Of a DNA stretch of 64,000 bases, positions 20,313-30,016 are shown one piece after another. Positions within the stretch are counted from its first letter, which is position 1, and every line of letters begins with the position of its first letter. The notes under the pieces are model-generated. The model was given only the letters and a program-made list of their open reading frames with translations, was not told the origin of the DNA and made no database searches. Made by a program: the position numbers and the translations under genes. Origin of the DNA: Eremothecium cymbalariae DBVPG#7215 (taxonomy: Eukaryota; Ascomycota; Saccharomycetes; Saccharomycetales; Saccharomycetaceae); the NCBI RefSeq assembly GCF_000235365.1, contig NC_016452.1:310001-374000 (forward strand), read 5' to 3'.

Positions 20313-20830
20313 GTCTTTAATTTTTTCCAGGTCATCCCAGCTTTGCCTAGCTTTGCAGATCTTATATTATTTCTATTATCCCTCTTTCTTTTTTCTCGTG
20401 TCTAATACAAAGTGTCGAATGAAGTGAATGAAAGTTAAATAGTTTTTATACATATACAAATAAGTCAGTAGTAATTAACATGACAAATGGTAGTTGATTA
20501 TTGTTCCCCGTTAAAACCCAAAAACAAATACAGAAGGGAAAGACAAAATTATGAAATAGTAACTTGTATTGTAGATAATAGTGAAATATTATTAAGTCAA
20601 TGACGGCCAAAAAAAAGACAGAGAACAGAAAACAAAGTAATAATAATAATAATAATTGGGTTGATGGTATATTTGACAATGAGACCAGGTAAAATGGGTT
20701 TGTAAAAGATGTTACGATGGTATATATGTATGCCTTTAGAAATTTCCATTTTATTTTAATTTTCTGTTTTCTGTTGTGTGGTTTTTTTGTTTTTTAATTA
20801 GGCCCACAGTTTGTGTTTAGAGATTCGTCA
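20313..20830. other. Convergent 3' intergenic (EST1/UME6)
   Basis: An AT-rich stretch of 518 bp with a TAA microsatellite at 20638-20656. No gene is supported. As a 3'-3' gap it is long, and it is internal to the inverted segment. Confidence 0.55.
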
Positions 20831-23281
20831 CTACCATTCCTTTTTCTTCATGGCCATTCGTTTGGCCTCTTTAGTCCTTCTTTTAATTTCGTCCAACTTT
20901 TCGCTCTTTTTATCTGGATCGGAAATGAAATCGGGCTTTATGATATCGTAGACACATTCCAAGTTCAATCTGATACAGTTGCTGCAGTTTGGGCGTTCCT
21001 CCGAACACTTTTTCTTTCTTAGACGACATATCCAACAGCCTGTTCTTGATCTGGTTCCTGCGCCAGCCTTTTTTTTATTGGAGGCATCGACGTCGTACCT
21101 CGATGTGACGTTAGTTGTGAATTTATTGGTAGCTCGTTTCCGGTCAGATCCATTTTTATCAGTAGGATCAGATACATTGAATGAAGAAGAAGAAAGTGCC
21201 ACTGAAGGTCTGCCGGTGTCTGCTGTAGAATGAAGTGACTGATGACGGTATCCTTTCTTGCCCCGTTTAGATTTTGCATCCATTTCCAACATCTCTGCTG
21301 CGGAGAGTAGCGACTCCATGCTTGATTGACCACTTGACCTTCTTCTACGCTTATTCCTTGCCTTGAAGGCAACCGATGAAGCGGTTGTCGGAACCGCTGC
21401 GGATATTGGCGCCGATTTGCGTCGGGATACTTGGCGTTTGCCACCTTTATTCCAGGTGATTGTATCACCGAAACCGTCGTCGTCGCCAGAGCTCAGCAGT
21501 TCATCATCGGTGAGCGCATGGTCATTACTGGGCTCTTCTTCCTTAACCAAAGCACCATTTTCACGCTGAAGAATTTGAACCACGGGTTTCAATGATCTTT
21601 GAAGTGTCAACGAGGAAGAAACGGGCCTACTATTTGCTTCTGCGCTCGAAAAATCCGTATGGTACGGTGAAGAGCGCATTTGTGATATAATGGCTGCCGC
21701 ACCGAGCTCGTCATCCCTTGTGTCAGGCTTTGAGAGAAGGAGACGCTGACGCATGTCGTCAAATTTGGAATTGATAAACTTAGACTGCCGCTGGGATTGC
21801 GAAACAGCAGTGGGGGGCGCATTAGGATCTTGCGGAGGAGCGGGAGGCTGGTGCTGGTGCTGGTGCTGGTGCTGAGATGACTCGTTGTCGAGTATCAGTC
21901 CATTAGAAAAGGGTTCCAAAAAATGCGTGGAGGAGGAGGCAGAAGATGGCGGCGGCAGCTGCCCCGTAGATGTAGGAGGGTGGGTGGGGAACGAGACACC
22001 GCCCGCGACCGAAGATTTACTCGTCGGCGCGATCGACAGCAGATGGTTAGTCGCCGAAACCGGCAGGGCAAAGTCGCCGCCCGCGTGCAGCGAATAGGGG
22101 TCTTCACCTGTGCCGCCACGTGAGTTTAGCAGCGAGGTGATGTTTATTTTCACGCCTGACAGCTGCTGCTCCGACGTGTACGGATCGATGAGATCTCTGC
22201 TGTTGTTGAAATGTAGACGTTTTGGAGTCAGCGCGGTGTTCGCATCCAGACTGGAAAGCGAGCAACCGTCACCATTGCAGCGGTCGGAGCCCGTGCTGCC
22301 GCTGCCACCGCCGCTGCGGTGGCTGTGTTTAGCGTCCTCAGCATCCTCACCGCCGTCACCCTCACTGCGACTGCCACTGCGACTGCCGGTGTCTTTGCCT
22401 CCGTCCACGGCGGCGGCAGAGGGCCCAGCGCCTCCAGCACTGTGGCCATCGCCATCGCCATCGCCACGCCGCCCATGATGCATCCTGTCGGCGGCAGCCG
22501 CTTTGGCGCCCCCACACGTGATCTTGTCCACAGGCGTGCGCAGAAAATTCCCCCCAGCCCCACGCGAATCAGAGGTAACAAACGTAGACCCGCGGTCGAG
22601 GATGGAGATCGGTTCCTTTGCACAGCCGCCGCCGCCGTCGTCGCCGCCGCCGCCGAGGCCCGGCTGCGCAGCCGCTAGCAGCGACGAGATGGCAGGCAGC
22701 TTCACCCGCCGCGTGGGAGTGCTGTAGCCAAGCCCCAGCGGCGGATAGCCCGCGCTCACGTGCACAGCCGCCGAGGTGCCCGCCTCGTCTTGTCGCGCGG
22801 CACGGCGTGCCGCCACGGTCCGTGGCGGCAAATAGCCCAGCGAACCCGCCGCGGCGGCGGCCGCCCCAGAAGGCGAGGAAGAACCTGACGACCGCGACGA
22901 TGCAGCTACGCCCTCCTCCCGCCCACGGGGGCTATCGTTCGGCGATATTATGGGCGTGTTGTGGGGTACTGTCGTAGGCTTCGACACCGGCGGCTCCAAC
23001 GTACCGGATGGCATTTGAATGTGCGACTGGAGCTGCTGCTGCTGCTGCTGCTGCTGAAGCTGCAGAAGATGGTGATGCTGGTGATGGTGATGATGCTCTT
23101 GTTTTTTGTCTTCTTGCCCGTGCAGACCAGCAGCAGCAGCAGCTGCTGCTGCTGCTGTGGTCGCTGCGGTGGGCGCCGCTGCTGCTGTCGCCGCTGTCGC
23201 TGTTGTCCCTGCGCCCGTGCTGTTATTATTCTCCGTCGAACTTGTTTGTAAAGAGTCCATTTCTCCCAGAAACAATAGCAT
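20831..23281 (-). CDS. UME6: Zn2Cys6 transcription factor Ume6 (URS1-binding repressor of meiotic genes)
   Basis: Ume6 binds URS1 and recruits Sin3-Rpd3 and Isw2 to repress early meiotic genes, converting to an activator with Ime1. Assignment rests on the C-terminal zinc cluster (about 749-776, [12 protein letters not shown] then CSNC then C) and the conserved extension after it ([21 protein letters not shown], running to the end of the protein), which is specific to Ume6. The rest of the 816 residues is low complexity: Ala/Thr tracts near 20-50, a His and Gln tract near 63-90 (CTG repeats at 23032-23056), Gly/Asp/Ser-rich blocks and a HQHQHQHQ run. Translation starts at 23281 or at the in-frame ATG at 23260. 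The 5' half is extremely GC-rich (about 78% in 22801-22860, counted by hand). Order and strand are inverted together with EST1. Confidence 0.94.
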   Translation of the reverse strand: MLLFLGEMDSLQTSSTENNNSTGAGTTATAATAAAAPTAATTAAAAAAAAAGLHGQEDKKQEHHHHHQHHHLLQLQQQQQQQQLQSHIQMPSGTLEPPVSKPTTVPHNTPIISPNDSPRGREEGVAASSRSSGSSSPSGAAAAAAGSLGYLPPRTVAARRAARQDEAGTSAAVHVSAGYPPLGLGYSTPTRRVKLPAISSLLAAAQPGLGGGGDDGGGGCAKEPISILDRGSTFVTSDSRGAGGNFLRTPVDKITCGGAKAAAADRMHHGRRGDGDGDGHSAGGAGPSAAAVDGGKDTGSRSGSRSEGDGGEDAEDAKHSHRSGGGSGSTGSDRCNGDGCSLSSLDANTALTPKRLHFNNSRDLIDPYTSEQQLSGVKINITSLLNSRGGTGEDPYSLHAGGDFALPVSATNHLLSIAPTSKSSVAGGVSFPTHPPTSTGQLPPPSSASSSTHFLEPFSNGLILDNESSQHQHQHQHQPPAPPQDPNAPPTAVSQSQRQSKFINSKFDDMRQRLLLSKPDTRDDELGAAAIISQMRSSPYHTDFSSAEANSRPVSSSLTLQRSLKPVVQILQRENGALVKEEEPSNDHALTDDELLSSGDDDGFGDTITWNKGGKRQVSRRKSAPISAAVPTTASSVAFKARNKRRRRSSGQSSMESLLSAAEMLEMDAKSKRGKKGYRHQSLHSTADTGRPSVALSSSSFNVSDPTDKNGSDRKRATNKFTTNVTSRYDVDASNKKKAGAGTRSRTGCWICRLRKKKCSEERPNCSNCIRLNLECVYDIIKPDFISDPDKKSEKLDEIKRRTKEAKRMAMKKKEW
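22808..22830. repeat. Coding inverted repeat in UME6, 10-bp arms, 3-nt loop
   Basis: TGCCGCCACG (22808-22817) and CGTGGCGGCA (22821-22830) are exact reverse complements separated by GTC. They lie in the GC-rich coding part of UME6. Confidence 0.9.
23032..23056. repeat. CTG/CAG repeat coding poly-Gln in UME6
   Basis: Eight consecutive CTG units on the plus strand read as CAG (Gln) in UME6, extended by impure units. Further triplet-rich tracts coding Ala, His and Gln flank it (23060-23230). Confidence 0.9.
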
Positions 23282-23960
23282 ATGGCAGAAAATGTTTTCT
23301 TAAAAAGTCAGCTGGAAAACGGCTCAGAGAGAGAGAACTACAATTCAATCACAATGGCCTTTCCGCAAAAATAATATAACTGCCCTTGTAATAGCTTTTT
23401 GTTAATCTGCCGATTGCAGTGCAATCTTTATCAAGCCTTTGGCCTTTGTGTATGTCCTTGTGTGTGTGTTTTGTAGGCTGTGTGTGTCTGTGTGTTATGT
23501 GTGTTGGTGCGTGTGTAAAGTGTTATGTATATGTGGGGTTGCCTTCTGGGGGGAGGGAGACGGGAACCATCTTAGGTTCGAAAACAACAACTGGAGAAGA
23601 GGTGGGTGGTGTTGGTTGGGGGCCATCTCTCCTTTGCGCGATGGGCGGGGTTACCCGGCGCGCGGACGTTCGCAAAAATCGATGGTTTTCTGGGTGGGGA
23701 GCGGGGCGGCAGCGGTCCGCGACGGTTCTTTTTGTTGTTCCCCGCCGCCCGGGCCCGCGCGCGGCGCGGGCCCGGGCGGGGCGGCGTAAAGGGGAACAGC
23801 AACACGAACACACACGGGTTTGCCCACGTTCGCCACGCTCGCGTACGCTCGCGCAGGCTCACACACGCACATACACATAGGAGAGCTGGTGGTGATAGTG
23901 GTGGTGGTGGCACGGCGGCTAAGAGTACTCCAAGAAGGTTGTTGCAGCCAGTTGTCCCCC
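23282..23960. promoter_or_regulatory. Divergent promoter UME6/TOP3 with TG-rich tract and GC hairpin
   Basis: This 679-bp gap separates the divergent starts. It holds a TG-rich stretch (23446-23537), a Reb1-type TTACCCGG at 23651-23658, a perfect GC hairpin at 23745-23779 and a CA-rich stretch near 23859-23879. Frames that remain open across it on both strands reflect its high GC. The TOP3 frame is open further upstream (to 23820), but homology puts the start at 23961. Confidence 0.6.
23745..23779. repeat. Perfect 16-bp inverted repeat, 3-nt loop
   Basis: The left arm CCGCCCGGGCCCGCGC (23745-23760) and right arm (23764-23779) are exact reverse complements separated by GCG. All arm bases are G or C. 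Confidence 0.95.
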
Positions 23961-25877
23961 ATGCGCGTCGTATGTGTTGCGGAAAAGAATTCGATTGCTA
24001 AGGCTGTGGCGCATACGCTTTCCGGTGGCGGCACGCGGATGCGGCCATCGCGGTGCAAGTATATCAAGAACTACGACTTCCAGTACAAGTTCAATTGGGT
24101 CGGGCAGCAGGCGGTCGATGTTACGATGACGGCGGTTGCGGGCCATTTGGTGCACCAGGACTTTGGGCAGGAGTATTCGTGGAACATGTGTGATCCGCGG
24201 GAGCTGTTTCGCGCGGAGATTGTGGAGATACCGAACAGGGAGATCGCGGACAACATCGGGCAGGAGTGCAGGGATGCGCAGTACTTGATGATATGGACGG
24301 ACTGCGATCGGGAGGGAGAGGCGATCGGGTGGGAGATAGCGCAGGTGGCGATGCGGTGCAACCCGCAGCTAGACGAGAGCAGGATACACCGTGCGGTGTT
24401 TTCGCATCTTGGGCGGGATCACGTGACCAGGGCGGCAAACAATCCTGTGCGGATCGATAAGAATGCGGTGGATGCAGTGAAGGCACGGTGTGAGATCGAT
24501 CTTCGAGCTGGGTATGCGTTCACGCGGTTGCTGACTGGGACGTTGCAGTGCAAGGTGGAGGCAGGCCCTGGTGGGGCTGCGAGGGGGAATAGTAAAAAAC
24601 GGGCGTTGATTTCATACGGTACTTGTCAGTTTCCGACGCTGGGGTTTGTTGTGGATCGCTACGAGCGAATACAAAGGTTTGTGACGGAAGAGTTTTGGCT
24701 ACTGCAAGCCACGTTGGAGGAGAGTGGCAGTGCTGGGGGAGGCAAGGTTTTGTTCAGTTGGGACCGTGGGCATTTATTTGATCGGTTATGTGTTTTAGGT
24801 ATATATGAAACATGTTCAGAGCATGCTGAAAACAGGGCCAAGGTGGTGCATGTCAGCTCCAAGGAGACGAGCAAATACAGGCCGTTGCCCCTTACAACGG
24901 TCGAATTGCAGAAGAATTGCTCAAAGTTCTTGAGAATGTCTGCAAAACAATCGTTGGATGCTGCTGAGAAACTGTATCAGAAGGGGTTCATTTCGTATCC
25001 AAGAACTGAGACAGATGTTTTTTCGAAGCAGATGGACCTGAGGGCGTTAGTGCAACAGCAGACTGCTCATCAACAGTGGGGGGCGTATGCTAGTGGATTG
25101 CTGTCCAACGAGAATAGTTCGTCTGGCAATGGGTTTCAATGGCCTCGAGCGGGTAACCATGATGACCAGGCACATCCGCCAATACATCCCGTGACATGTG
25201 TGCAGCCCGGTGGGGATTTGAACTTTGACGAAAAGCGGGTATACGAATATGTCGTACGGCACTTTTTGGCCTGTTGTTCCCAAGATGGGAAGGGCCGGTC
25301 ATCGAAAGTACAATTACAGTGGCATACAGAAAGTTTTAGCGCTACTGGACTCCAAGTTTTAGCCGAAAACTTTCTTCAAGTTTATACGTACCAGAAATGG
25401 ACATCTAGCGCACAGCTCCCTATATTGGGCTTGGGGGATGACATACTGCTTTCGAAAGTGGAAATGAAATCCGGCAAAACGTTACCGCCAAAGTATATGA
25501 CAGAAAGTGAGTTAATCATGCTTATGGATGCCAATGGCATTGGCACAGATGCTACGATTGCTGAGCATATAGAAAAGATTCAAGAGCGCCAATACATAAA
25601 GGCCGACGGCACCGCTAAAAGTAAAGTTTTCAAACCAACTGTTCTTGGCAGGTCCCTGGTGCATGGTTTTGAAGACATCGGTCTTGAAGAATCATTTGCA
25701 AAACCATTCCTGAGAAGGGATATGGAGGTGGACTTGAAATCTATATGCGAGGGGAAAAAGGATAGATCTAGCGTTTTAAAACATATCGTCGGTATGTACA
25801 CCGACTATTACGAACAAACCCAACGTCAGCGGGATAAGTTAATACAAGCGTATGATAGAATAAAACAAGAATCATGA
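23961..25877 (+). CDS. TOP3: DNA topoisomerase III (type IA)
   Basis: Top3 works with Sgs1 and Rmi1 to dissolve double Holliday junctions and decatenate single strands. The 638-residue product begins at 23961 with MRVVCVAEKNSIAKAV, matching the S. cerevisiae N-terminus; the frame is open 47 codons further upstream but that part has no homology. The Toprim acidic motif is WTDCDREGE (112-120), and the active-site tyrosine is Y346 in FISYPRTETD. GSHDDKAHPPIHP of the S. cerevisiae enzyme appears as GNHDDQAHPPIHP. Length is close to 656 in S. cerevisiae, without the glycine-rich C-terminal extension of animal enzymes. The 5' part is GC-rich (about 67% in 24301-24360) and the 3' part AT-rich (40% in 25681-25740). 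Syntenic to YLR234W. Confidence 0.96.
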   Translation: MRVVCVAEKNSIAKAVAHTLSGGGTRMRPSRCKYIKNYDFQYKFNWVGQQAVDVTMTAVAGHLVHQDFGQEYSWNMCDPRELFRAEIVEIPNREIADNIGQECRDAQYLMIWTDCDREGEAIGWEIAQVAMRCNPQLDESRIHRAVFSHLGRDHVTRAANNPVRIDKNAVDAVKARCEIDLRAGYAFTRLLTGTLQCKVEAGPGGAARGNSKKRALISYGTCQFPTLGFVVDRYERIQRFVTEEFWLLQATLEESGSAGGGKVLFSWDRGHLFDRLCVLGIYETCSEHAENRAKVVHVSSKETSKYRPLPLTTVELQKNCSKFLRMSAKQSLDAAEKLYQKGFISYPRTETDVFSKQMDLRALVQQQTAHQQWGAYASGLLSNENSSSGNGFQWPRAGNHDDQAHPPIHPVTCVQPGGDLNFDEKRVYEYVVRHFLACCSQDGKGRSSKVQLQWHTESFSATGLQVLAENFLQVYTYQKWTSSAQLPILGLGDDILLSKVEMKSGKTLPPKYMTESELIMLMDANGIGTDATIAEHIEKIQERQYIKADGTAKSKVFKPTVLGRSLVHGFEDIGLEESFAKPFLRRDMEVDLKSICEGKKDRSSVLKHIVGMYTDYYEQTQRQRDKLIQAYDRIKQES

Positions 25878-26047
25878 GACTGATTGCTATGCGTAGAAAC
25901 TTTTAAAAAAATATAAAAATACATATTGTGTATATATACAACAAATCTGGCAATCAGTGTTTTTCTGTTCAACAATATAATATATCTTTTTGCCTTGTTC
26001 TGCGTATGATTTTATCAAGAAACGAAAAAGGTCAACAGGGCGGTAGC

Positions 26048-28153
26048 TTACATGAAGGCCGCTCTATGGTTCATAGATGTTGCGCGGCACCAACAGTTCG
26101 AATCGTTAGCCTCTACTTGGATCCAAGCTTGAATCTCAAGCTTTTCAAAAATCCTTTCAACACGCTTCTTGATAATGGTGGAGTTTTCGCCTTCCGCATA
26201 TTGGATATGGATATATCCGATTAATCGTTTTTTACTTGCATTATGTAATTTTTCTTCATTGTTATTGTGCTCATGCGAATGTTTATGGGAATGTTTATGG
26301 GAATGTTTATGAGAATGCTCGTTGGAATGCTCATTGGAATGTTCGTGGGAATGATCATGTGAATGATCATGTGAATGGCCATGTGAATGGCCATGGGCAT
26401 GCCCATGGCCGCCTATATGAGCGAGACTGGTGGGCCAGAATCTTGGTATCGTATATCCAGTAATTCCTGGCGTAGACACTATTTGATTAAGAGCCTTTTT
26501 CACAGTAGCATGGTTTTTGTCATTGAGCTTCAACAGAATGCCATATGCTGTGGATTTTATCAATGGAATAGAACTCAGCAAAATTAGAGAGGCAATGAAA
26601 ATCGAAGCCAATGGATCAAAGATTTGTGAACCAAAAGCCTTAATTAACAGACTGGACACAATTACACCAACAGAGCCAAGCGTGTCGGCAAGGATATGTA
26701 GAAATATACCTTTCAAGTTTTCGTTGTCATGCCCATGTCCGTGACCTGCATGGTCAAACGCAAACAAACCTATCAGATTAACCAGTAGACCTAGGGTTGA
26801 AACAACAATTAATTCGTTGGTTCCATGGAGGGTGACCGGGTGCAGAATCCTACCTACAGCTTCAACAAATATCCCAGATACAATACCGATAAGTAGAACA
26901 CCGTTCGTGAAACCTGCGAGCGTTTCAAGATATGTCAGTGCAAAAGGGAACCTGTCAGTTGGCGGATTCTTTGATAAAACTCCGGCAACGAGACCAAGAA
27001 AAAGCGACGTACAGTCTAACGCCATGTGCAAAGAATCTGACAATAAGCCCAGAGATTTGGAACGAAAGGAGTAGAGTAATTGAACCAACATAAAGGCAAA
27101 GTTCAACAATAAGAATGAAAAAATTGCACTATTCTCCTTATTCATCGCTAATTGCTTAAACAGCGATCTAGTCGCCATTAACTTCCCGCGGTGAGAATCC
27201 CTAACGTTCAAATTAGATCTTACATCTTGGAAATCACAGTGTTTATCAAGTAAGTCCTCGCCCTTTAGAGGATGCCTATTGCTAAGGTCAATCGTCTTGG
27301 GCAGAATACCACTCGCTAGAATAAAAGCAAAGATAACCAAATCACCTTCGAAAGTCGCTGAAACATTATTGAAAGACAAATATTGAAGTATTACTGCCAG
27401 GGTACCAACAGCAGCCGGTGCATATGGACTCTTCCAAACCGCTCCCATCGTAGCCTGATCCTTGTCTGCGCACAATAAATCTTGCGTCATATCCTGATAG
27501 GTAAGTAATGCGACTAATATGCAGCCCAAAAAAACCAACACCATTGCATGACTGATTTTCACAGTATTGACGTATAGAGCCCAAACATTAGTAACAGTAA
27601 GTGACACCAATATGCCAATTGGGAAGCAATACTTATGAATCGTGACTTGGGAAAGATAAGACATCGAATTTCTTTTGTATTTCATGCATATAACCAAAAA
27701 TGCAATAATACTAACATAAGATCCAACTGTGGCATAATAAGAAGTCCCATCGACATAGTTCAAACACAAGCTCAGCACTGGGAATACAAAATAGTATCGC
27801 AGAGATACAGAAGAAGCCAATACCACTTGTAATATGTTTACAGACAATACCGAAGCCTGAATCGGCCCCAGAAACGAATCAAGCACCAGAGTAATAAAGG
27901 ATATCAGGAACACCAACAAATTATTCGTCGTAAATATTCTTAACACATATTGAGTAACTGAAACAACCATAAATGCTGTCATTAATGGGACCAGGAGATG
28001 TCCCATAAAAATTGGAATTACATCATGATTATACTCATGAATAGAATTGTCTTGTGTTGGAGTTTTAGGAGATAGAATTAGGTTGTTAGCTAACAGCGCC
28101 GCGGGATAGGAAAGTAAAAACGGAATTTGTGCCAATATATGATCAACCAACAT
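26048..28153 (-). CDS. MSC2: Zinc transporter Msc2 (cation diffusion facilitator, ER/early secretory pathway)
   Basis: Msc2 pairs with Zrg17 to move zinc into the ER. The 701-residue product from the ATG at 28153 (an upstream in-frame GTG is not used) has an N-terminal multi-pass membrane half (about 1-320). The CDF domain follows from about 345, with DSLHMALDCTSLFLGLVAG near 377-395 carrying the HxxxD zinc site and HILADTLGSVGVIVSSL near 487-503 carrying the second. A cytosolic C-terminal domain comes last, interrupted by a His-rich tract (about 585-640) of HxH repeats. The end ENSTIIKKRVERIFEKLEIQAWIQVE is typical of Msc2. The His tract is encoded by a minisatellite at about 26273-26410. 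Syntenic to YDR205W. The 3' gap to TOP3 is 170 bp. Confidence 0.95.
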   Translation of the reverse strand: MLVDHILAQIPFLLSYPAALLANNLILSPKTPTQDNSIHEYNHDVIPIFMGHLLVPLMTAFMVVSVTQYVLRIFTTNNLLVFLISFITLVLDSFLGPIQASVLSVNILQVVLASSVSLRYYFVFPVLSLCLNYVDGTSYYATVGSYVSIIAFLVICMKYKRNSMSYLSQVTIHKYCFPIGILVSLTVTNVWALYVNTVKISHAMVLVFLGCILVALLTYQDMTQDLLCADKDQATMGAVWKSPYAPAAVGTLAVILQYLSFNNVSATFEGDLVIFAFILASGILPKTIDLSNRHPLKGEDLLDKHCDFQDVRSNLNVRDSHRGKLMATRSLFKQLAMNKENSAIFSFLLLNFAFMLVQLLYSFRSKSLGLLSDSLHMALDCTSLFLGLVAGVLSKNPPTDRFPFALTYLETLAGFTNGVLLIGIVSGIFVEAVGRILHPVTLHGTNELIVVSTLGLLVNLIGLFAFDHAGHGHGHDNENLKGIFLHILADTLGSVGVIVSSLLIKAFGSQIFDPLASIFIASLILLSSIPLIKSTAYGILLKLNDKNHATVKKALNQIVSTPGITGYTIPRFWPTSLAHIGGHGHAHGHSHGHSHDHSHDHSHEHSNEHSNEHSHKHSHKHSHKHSHEHNNNEEKLHNASKKRLIGYIHIQYAEGENSTIIKKRVERIFEKLEIQAWIQVEANDSNCWCRATSMNHRAAFM
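26273..26410. repeat. Minisatellite coding the Msc2 His-rich loop, with 22-bp palindrome
   Basis: Degenerate 12-bp units of the type GAATGTTTATGG / GAATGATCATGT code alternating His-Ser/Glu/Lys/Asp residues. At its right end, 26389-26410 is a perfect 22-bp palindrome without spacer, centred on GGCATGCC. Confidence 0.85.
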
Positions 28154-28785
28154 CTCGACAACTCCAACCTGCACCGAATATCAATTTAAAAAGCCACACG
28201 TTCTTATCCGTTATTACTGGTTTTGAATGACAATGTAAGCATTACTGTGATGGTAACGTCGCCATGTAGGTTTTCTATTTAGAAGCAACATTACTATCAT
28301 CAACAACGAATTTAATATTCTGACAAAGGGGCCCCAGGTTGGATGATGCTCTTACTGACGTTTGTAATACAGCACGGAGCCTAGTTTAATCGGGTCATTT
28401 GGCCATGTAAATGGTATACCAATGTTTAGATTTTGCTACATACGGCCATTTGTACAAATAGGTCCACGTTTACCGTGTTTGTCAACACAACCCTGGTTAA
28501 TGGTTTTATGTAATGGAACGAAGGTACATGCTGCCAAAAAGATGCATGGGGTATAGACATGGGGTATATATATATCAAACGGCAGTCTCACATGTCGCAT
28601 GTGCAGATCTACTCTTTAATGAATTTTGTTATCCATTTAATGAACAGAGGCTGGCCGTACAGATAACCATATATTGATTTGTGAAAGTCCAATAGAGTAT
28701 ACAAGACAAATTGTCAGACGGAAATCGGCGTACTTCTCATATGAAACACATGAGTAATTTTAATGACTTACAGTGCATCTTGAAA
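28154..28785. other. Intergenic: MSC2 promoter and COQ4 3' flank
   Basis: About 630 bp without a supported gene. A GGGGCCCC palindrome lies at 28328-28335 and a TATATATATAT run at about 28565-28575. I looked for C/D-box snoRNA features around the ATGATG at 28343 and found no convincing pair of boxes. Confidence 0.5.
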
Positions 28786-29766
28786 CTAGGCAGCGTGTTT
28801 TTTCTGCAAGTTTTCGTATTTGAGTTTCAAGTTCTTCACTTTTCGGTTATGCTCCTTTTTAGCTGCTCTTAAATCTGGAAGAGGATGAATACCAAGATAA
28901 TCCCTTAGTTCCTTAATGTCTTTGTCAAGATACTCCTCCCAGTATACGCTGATTAAGGGCTTCGAGGTGAGTGCAGTTTCAATGGCCCACGGCATGTACG
29001 AATTAACAAGTCTTGTTCTCTCCGTACTCTTCATGCCTATGAATGGGAAACACATTGCCATATAAGCCATAGGAACTCCAATGTTAAATGCCTCGAGCGT
29101 TTTTATCACCACTTCTCCCTCCATCAAAATGGGCATGTTGGCGACTACATGATAGAAATCGTGGCATTGTCTATAACGCTGAAAAATGTAAGCGTGTGTT
29201 GGATCATCAATGTATTGTACGGGCATTCTAGTGTCCACTGTAATATTCTCCTTCTTGAGCCAGTTGTAGAATGTTCGACCAAATGAGTTTTCTGGATAGG
29301 CTGCAAGTTTCTCCATATTTAGGTCTTTCTCTGAAATGTTAGGCCTATCTCTTAATATCCGTCTACCGTCCTTGGTTGACAACATAGTCTGCTTCAAATT
29401 TTCCAAGAAGCTTGTAAAAGCAGTTAATTCTCCTATGTGCACAACATTTGTAGCATTCTGGGGGTCGGTCTTCGTCCTGAACAAAGCAACCAAAAATAAC
29501 GCCAACTTTTCATGAGGCCATAATGGCATATGTAAAGGATAACGTGGTTCCATAGGCCTGGAATTCCTGTAAGCCTTTGAATAGTTCTCCTGCTCTTCTT
29601 TTAGCCTTGCAGCGCGATCTTCATGTTTATTATGCAGTACTCCTTTGGCCATTGCATCTGCCAGCTGAGATTCACGACCAAATATTAAGTTCAGCACTGT
29701 AGGCAGTACAATCGTACGTCTACTTTGGAACACAGAACACCTAGGCCTTGCTCTAACCTTGATCAT
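28786..29766 (-). CDS. COQ4: Coenzyme Q biosynthesis protein Coq4 (mitochondrial)
   Basis: Coq4 is a matrix-side inner-membrane protein needed for the CoQ synthome and recently linked to ring decarboxylation/hydroxylation chemistry of ubiquinone. The 326 residues start at 29766 with an Arg-rich, acid-free N-terminus (MIKVRARPRC...RR) suitable as a mitochondrial presequence. The zinc/ligand motif HDxxH(x11)E is intact as H202-D203-FY-H206 to E218. The family's conserved PLWPHEKLALF-type block near 81-92 and FGRTFYNWL near 162-170 are present. S. cerevisiae Coq4 is 335 residues. Syntenic to YDR204W. It diverges from RAV2 over about 250 bp. Confidence 0.95.
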   Translation of the reverse strand: MIKVRARPRCSVFQSRRTIVLPTVLNLIFGRESQLADAMAKGVLHNKHEDRAARLKEEQENYSKAYRNSRPMEPRYPLHMPLWPHEKLALFLVALFRTKTDPQNATNVVHIGELTAFTSFLENLKQTMLSTKDGRRILRDRPNISEKDLNMEKLAAYPENSFGRTFYNWLKKENITVDTRMPVQYIDDPTHAYIFQRYRQCHDFYHVVANMPILMEGEVVIKTLEAFNIGVPMAYMAMCFPFIGMKSTERTRLVNSYMPWAIETALTSKPLISVYWEEYLDKDIKELRDYLGIHPLPDLRAAKKEHNRKVKNLKLKYENLQKKHAA

Positions 29767-30016
29767 CGCGATATTTCCAGCTCTTTAGGATGTTAGCAGC
29801 AATGAAATCCACTTTATGTAATATATACTAACAAGAAAGAGGTTATTATAATATAAAAAGTAAGGAGCCTCTTGTTTTAACGAAGGCGTCCCGTCGGCCG
29901 TATGTAAATCCAATTATTAAATCAAATAAGAAGTTGAATGAAAGCAACACAACAGTGGTAGTTGTTTTGGTATTATAAGACGGTTATGACAGGATAAGGT
30001 TGATATTGTGAATCTA

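Noticed and set aside
23419..23913. Frames of 96-153 codons in the UME6/TOP3 gap
   Set aside because: Open in up to five frames at once in TG- and GC-rich sequence; compositions are low complexity and no homology is evident.
23820..23960. 47-codon N-terminal extension of TOP3
   Set aside because: The S. cerevisiae protein begins at the residue equivalent to 23961, and the extension is low complexity read from promoter-like sequence.
28321..28380. Possible C/D-box snoRNA near GGATGATG
   Set aside because: A CTGA-like box occurs only about 12 nt later, far too close, and no terminal stem was seen.
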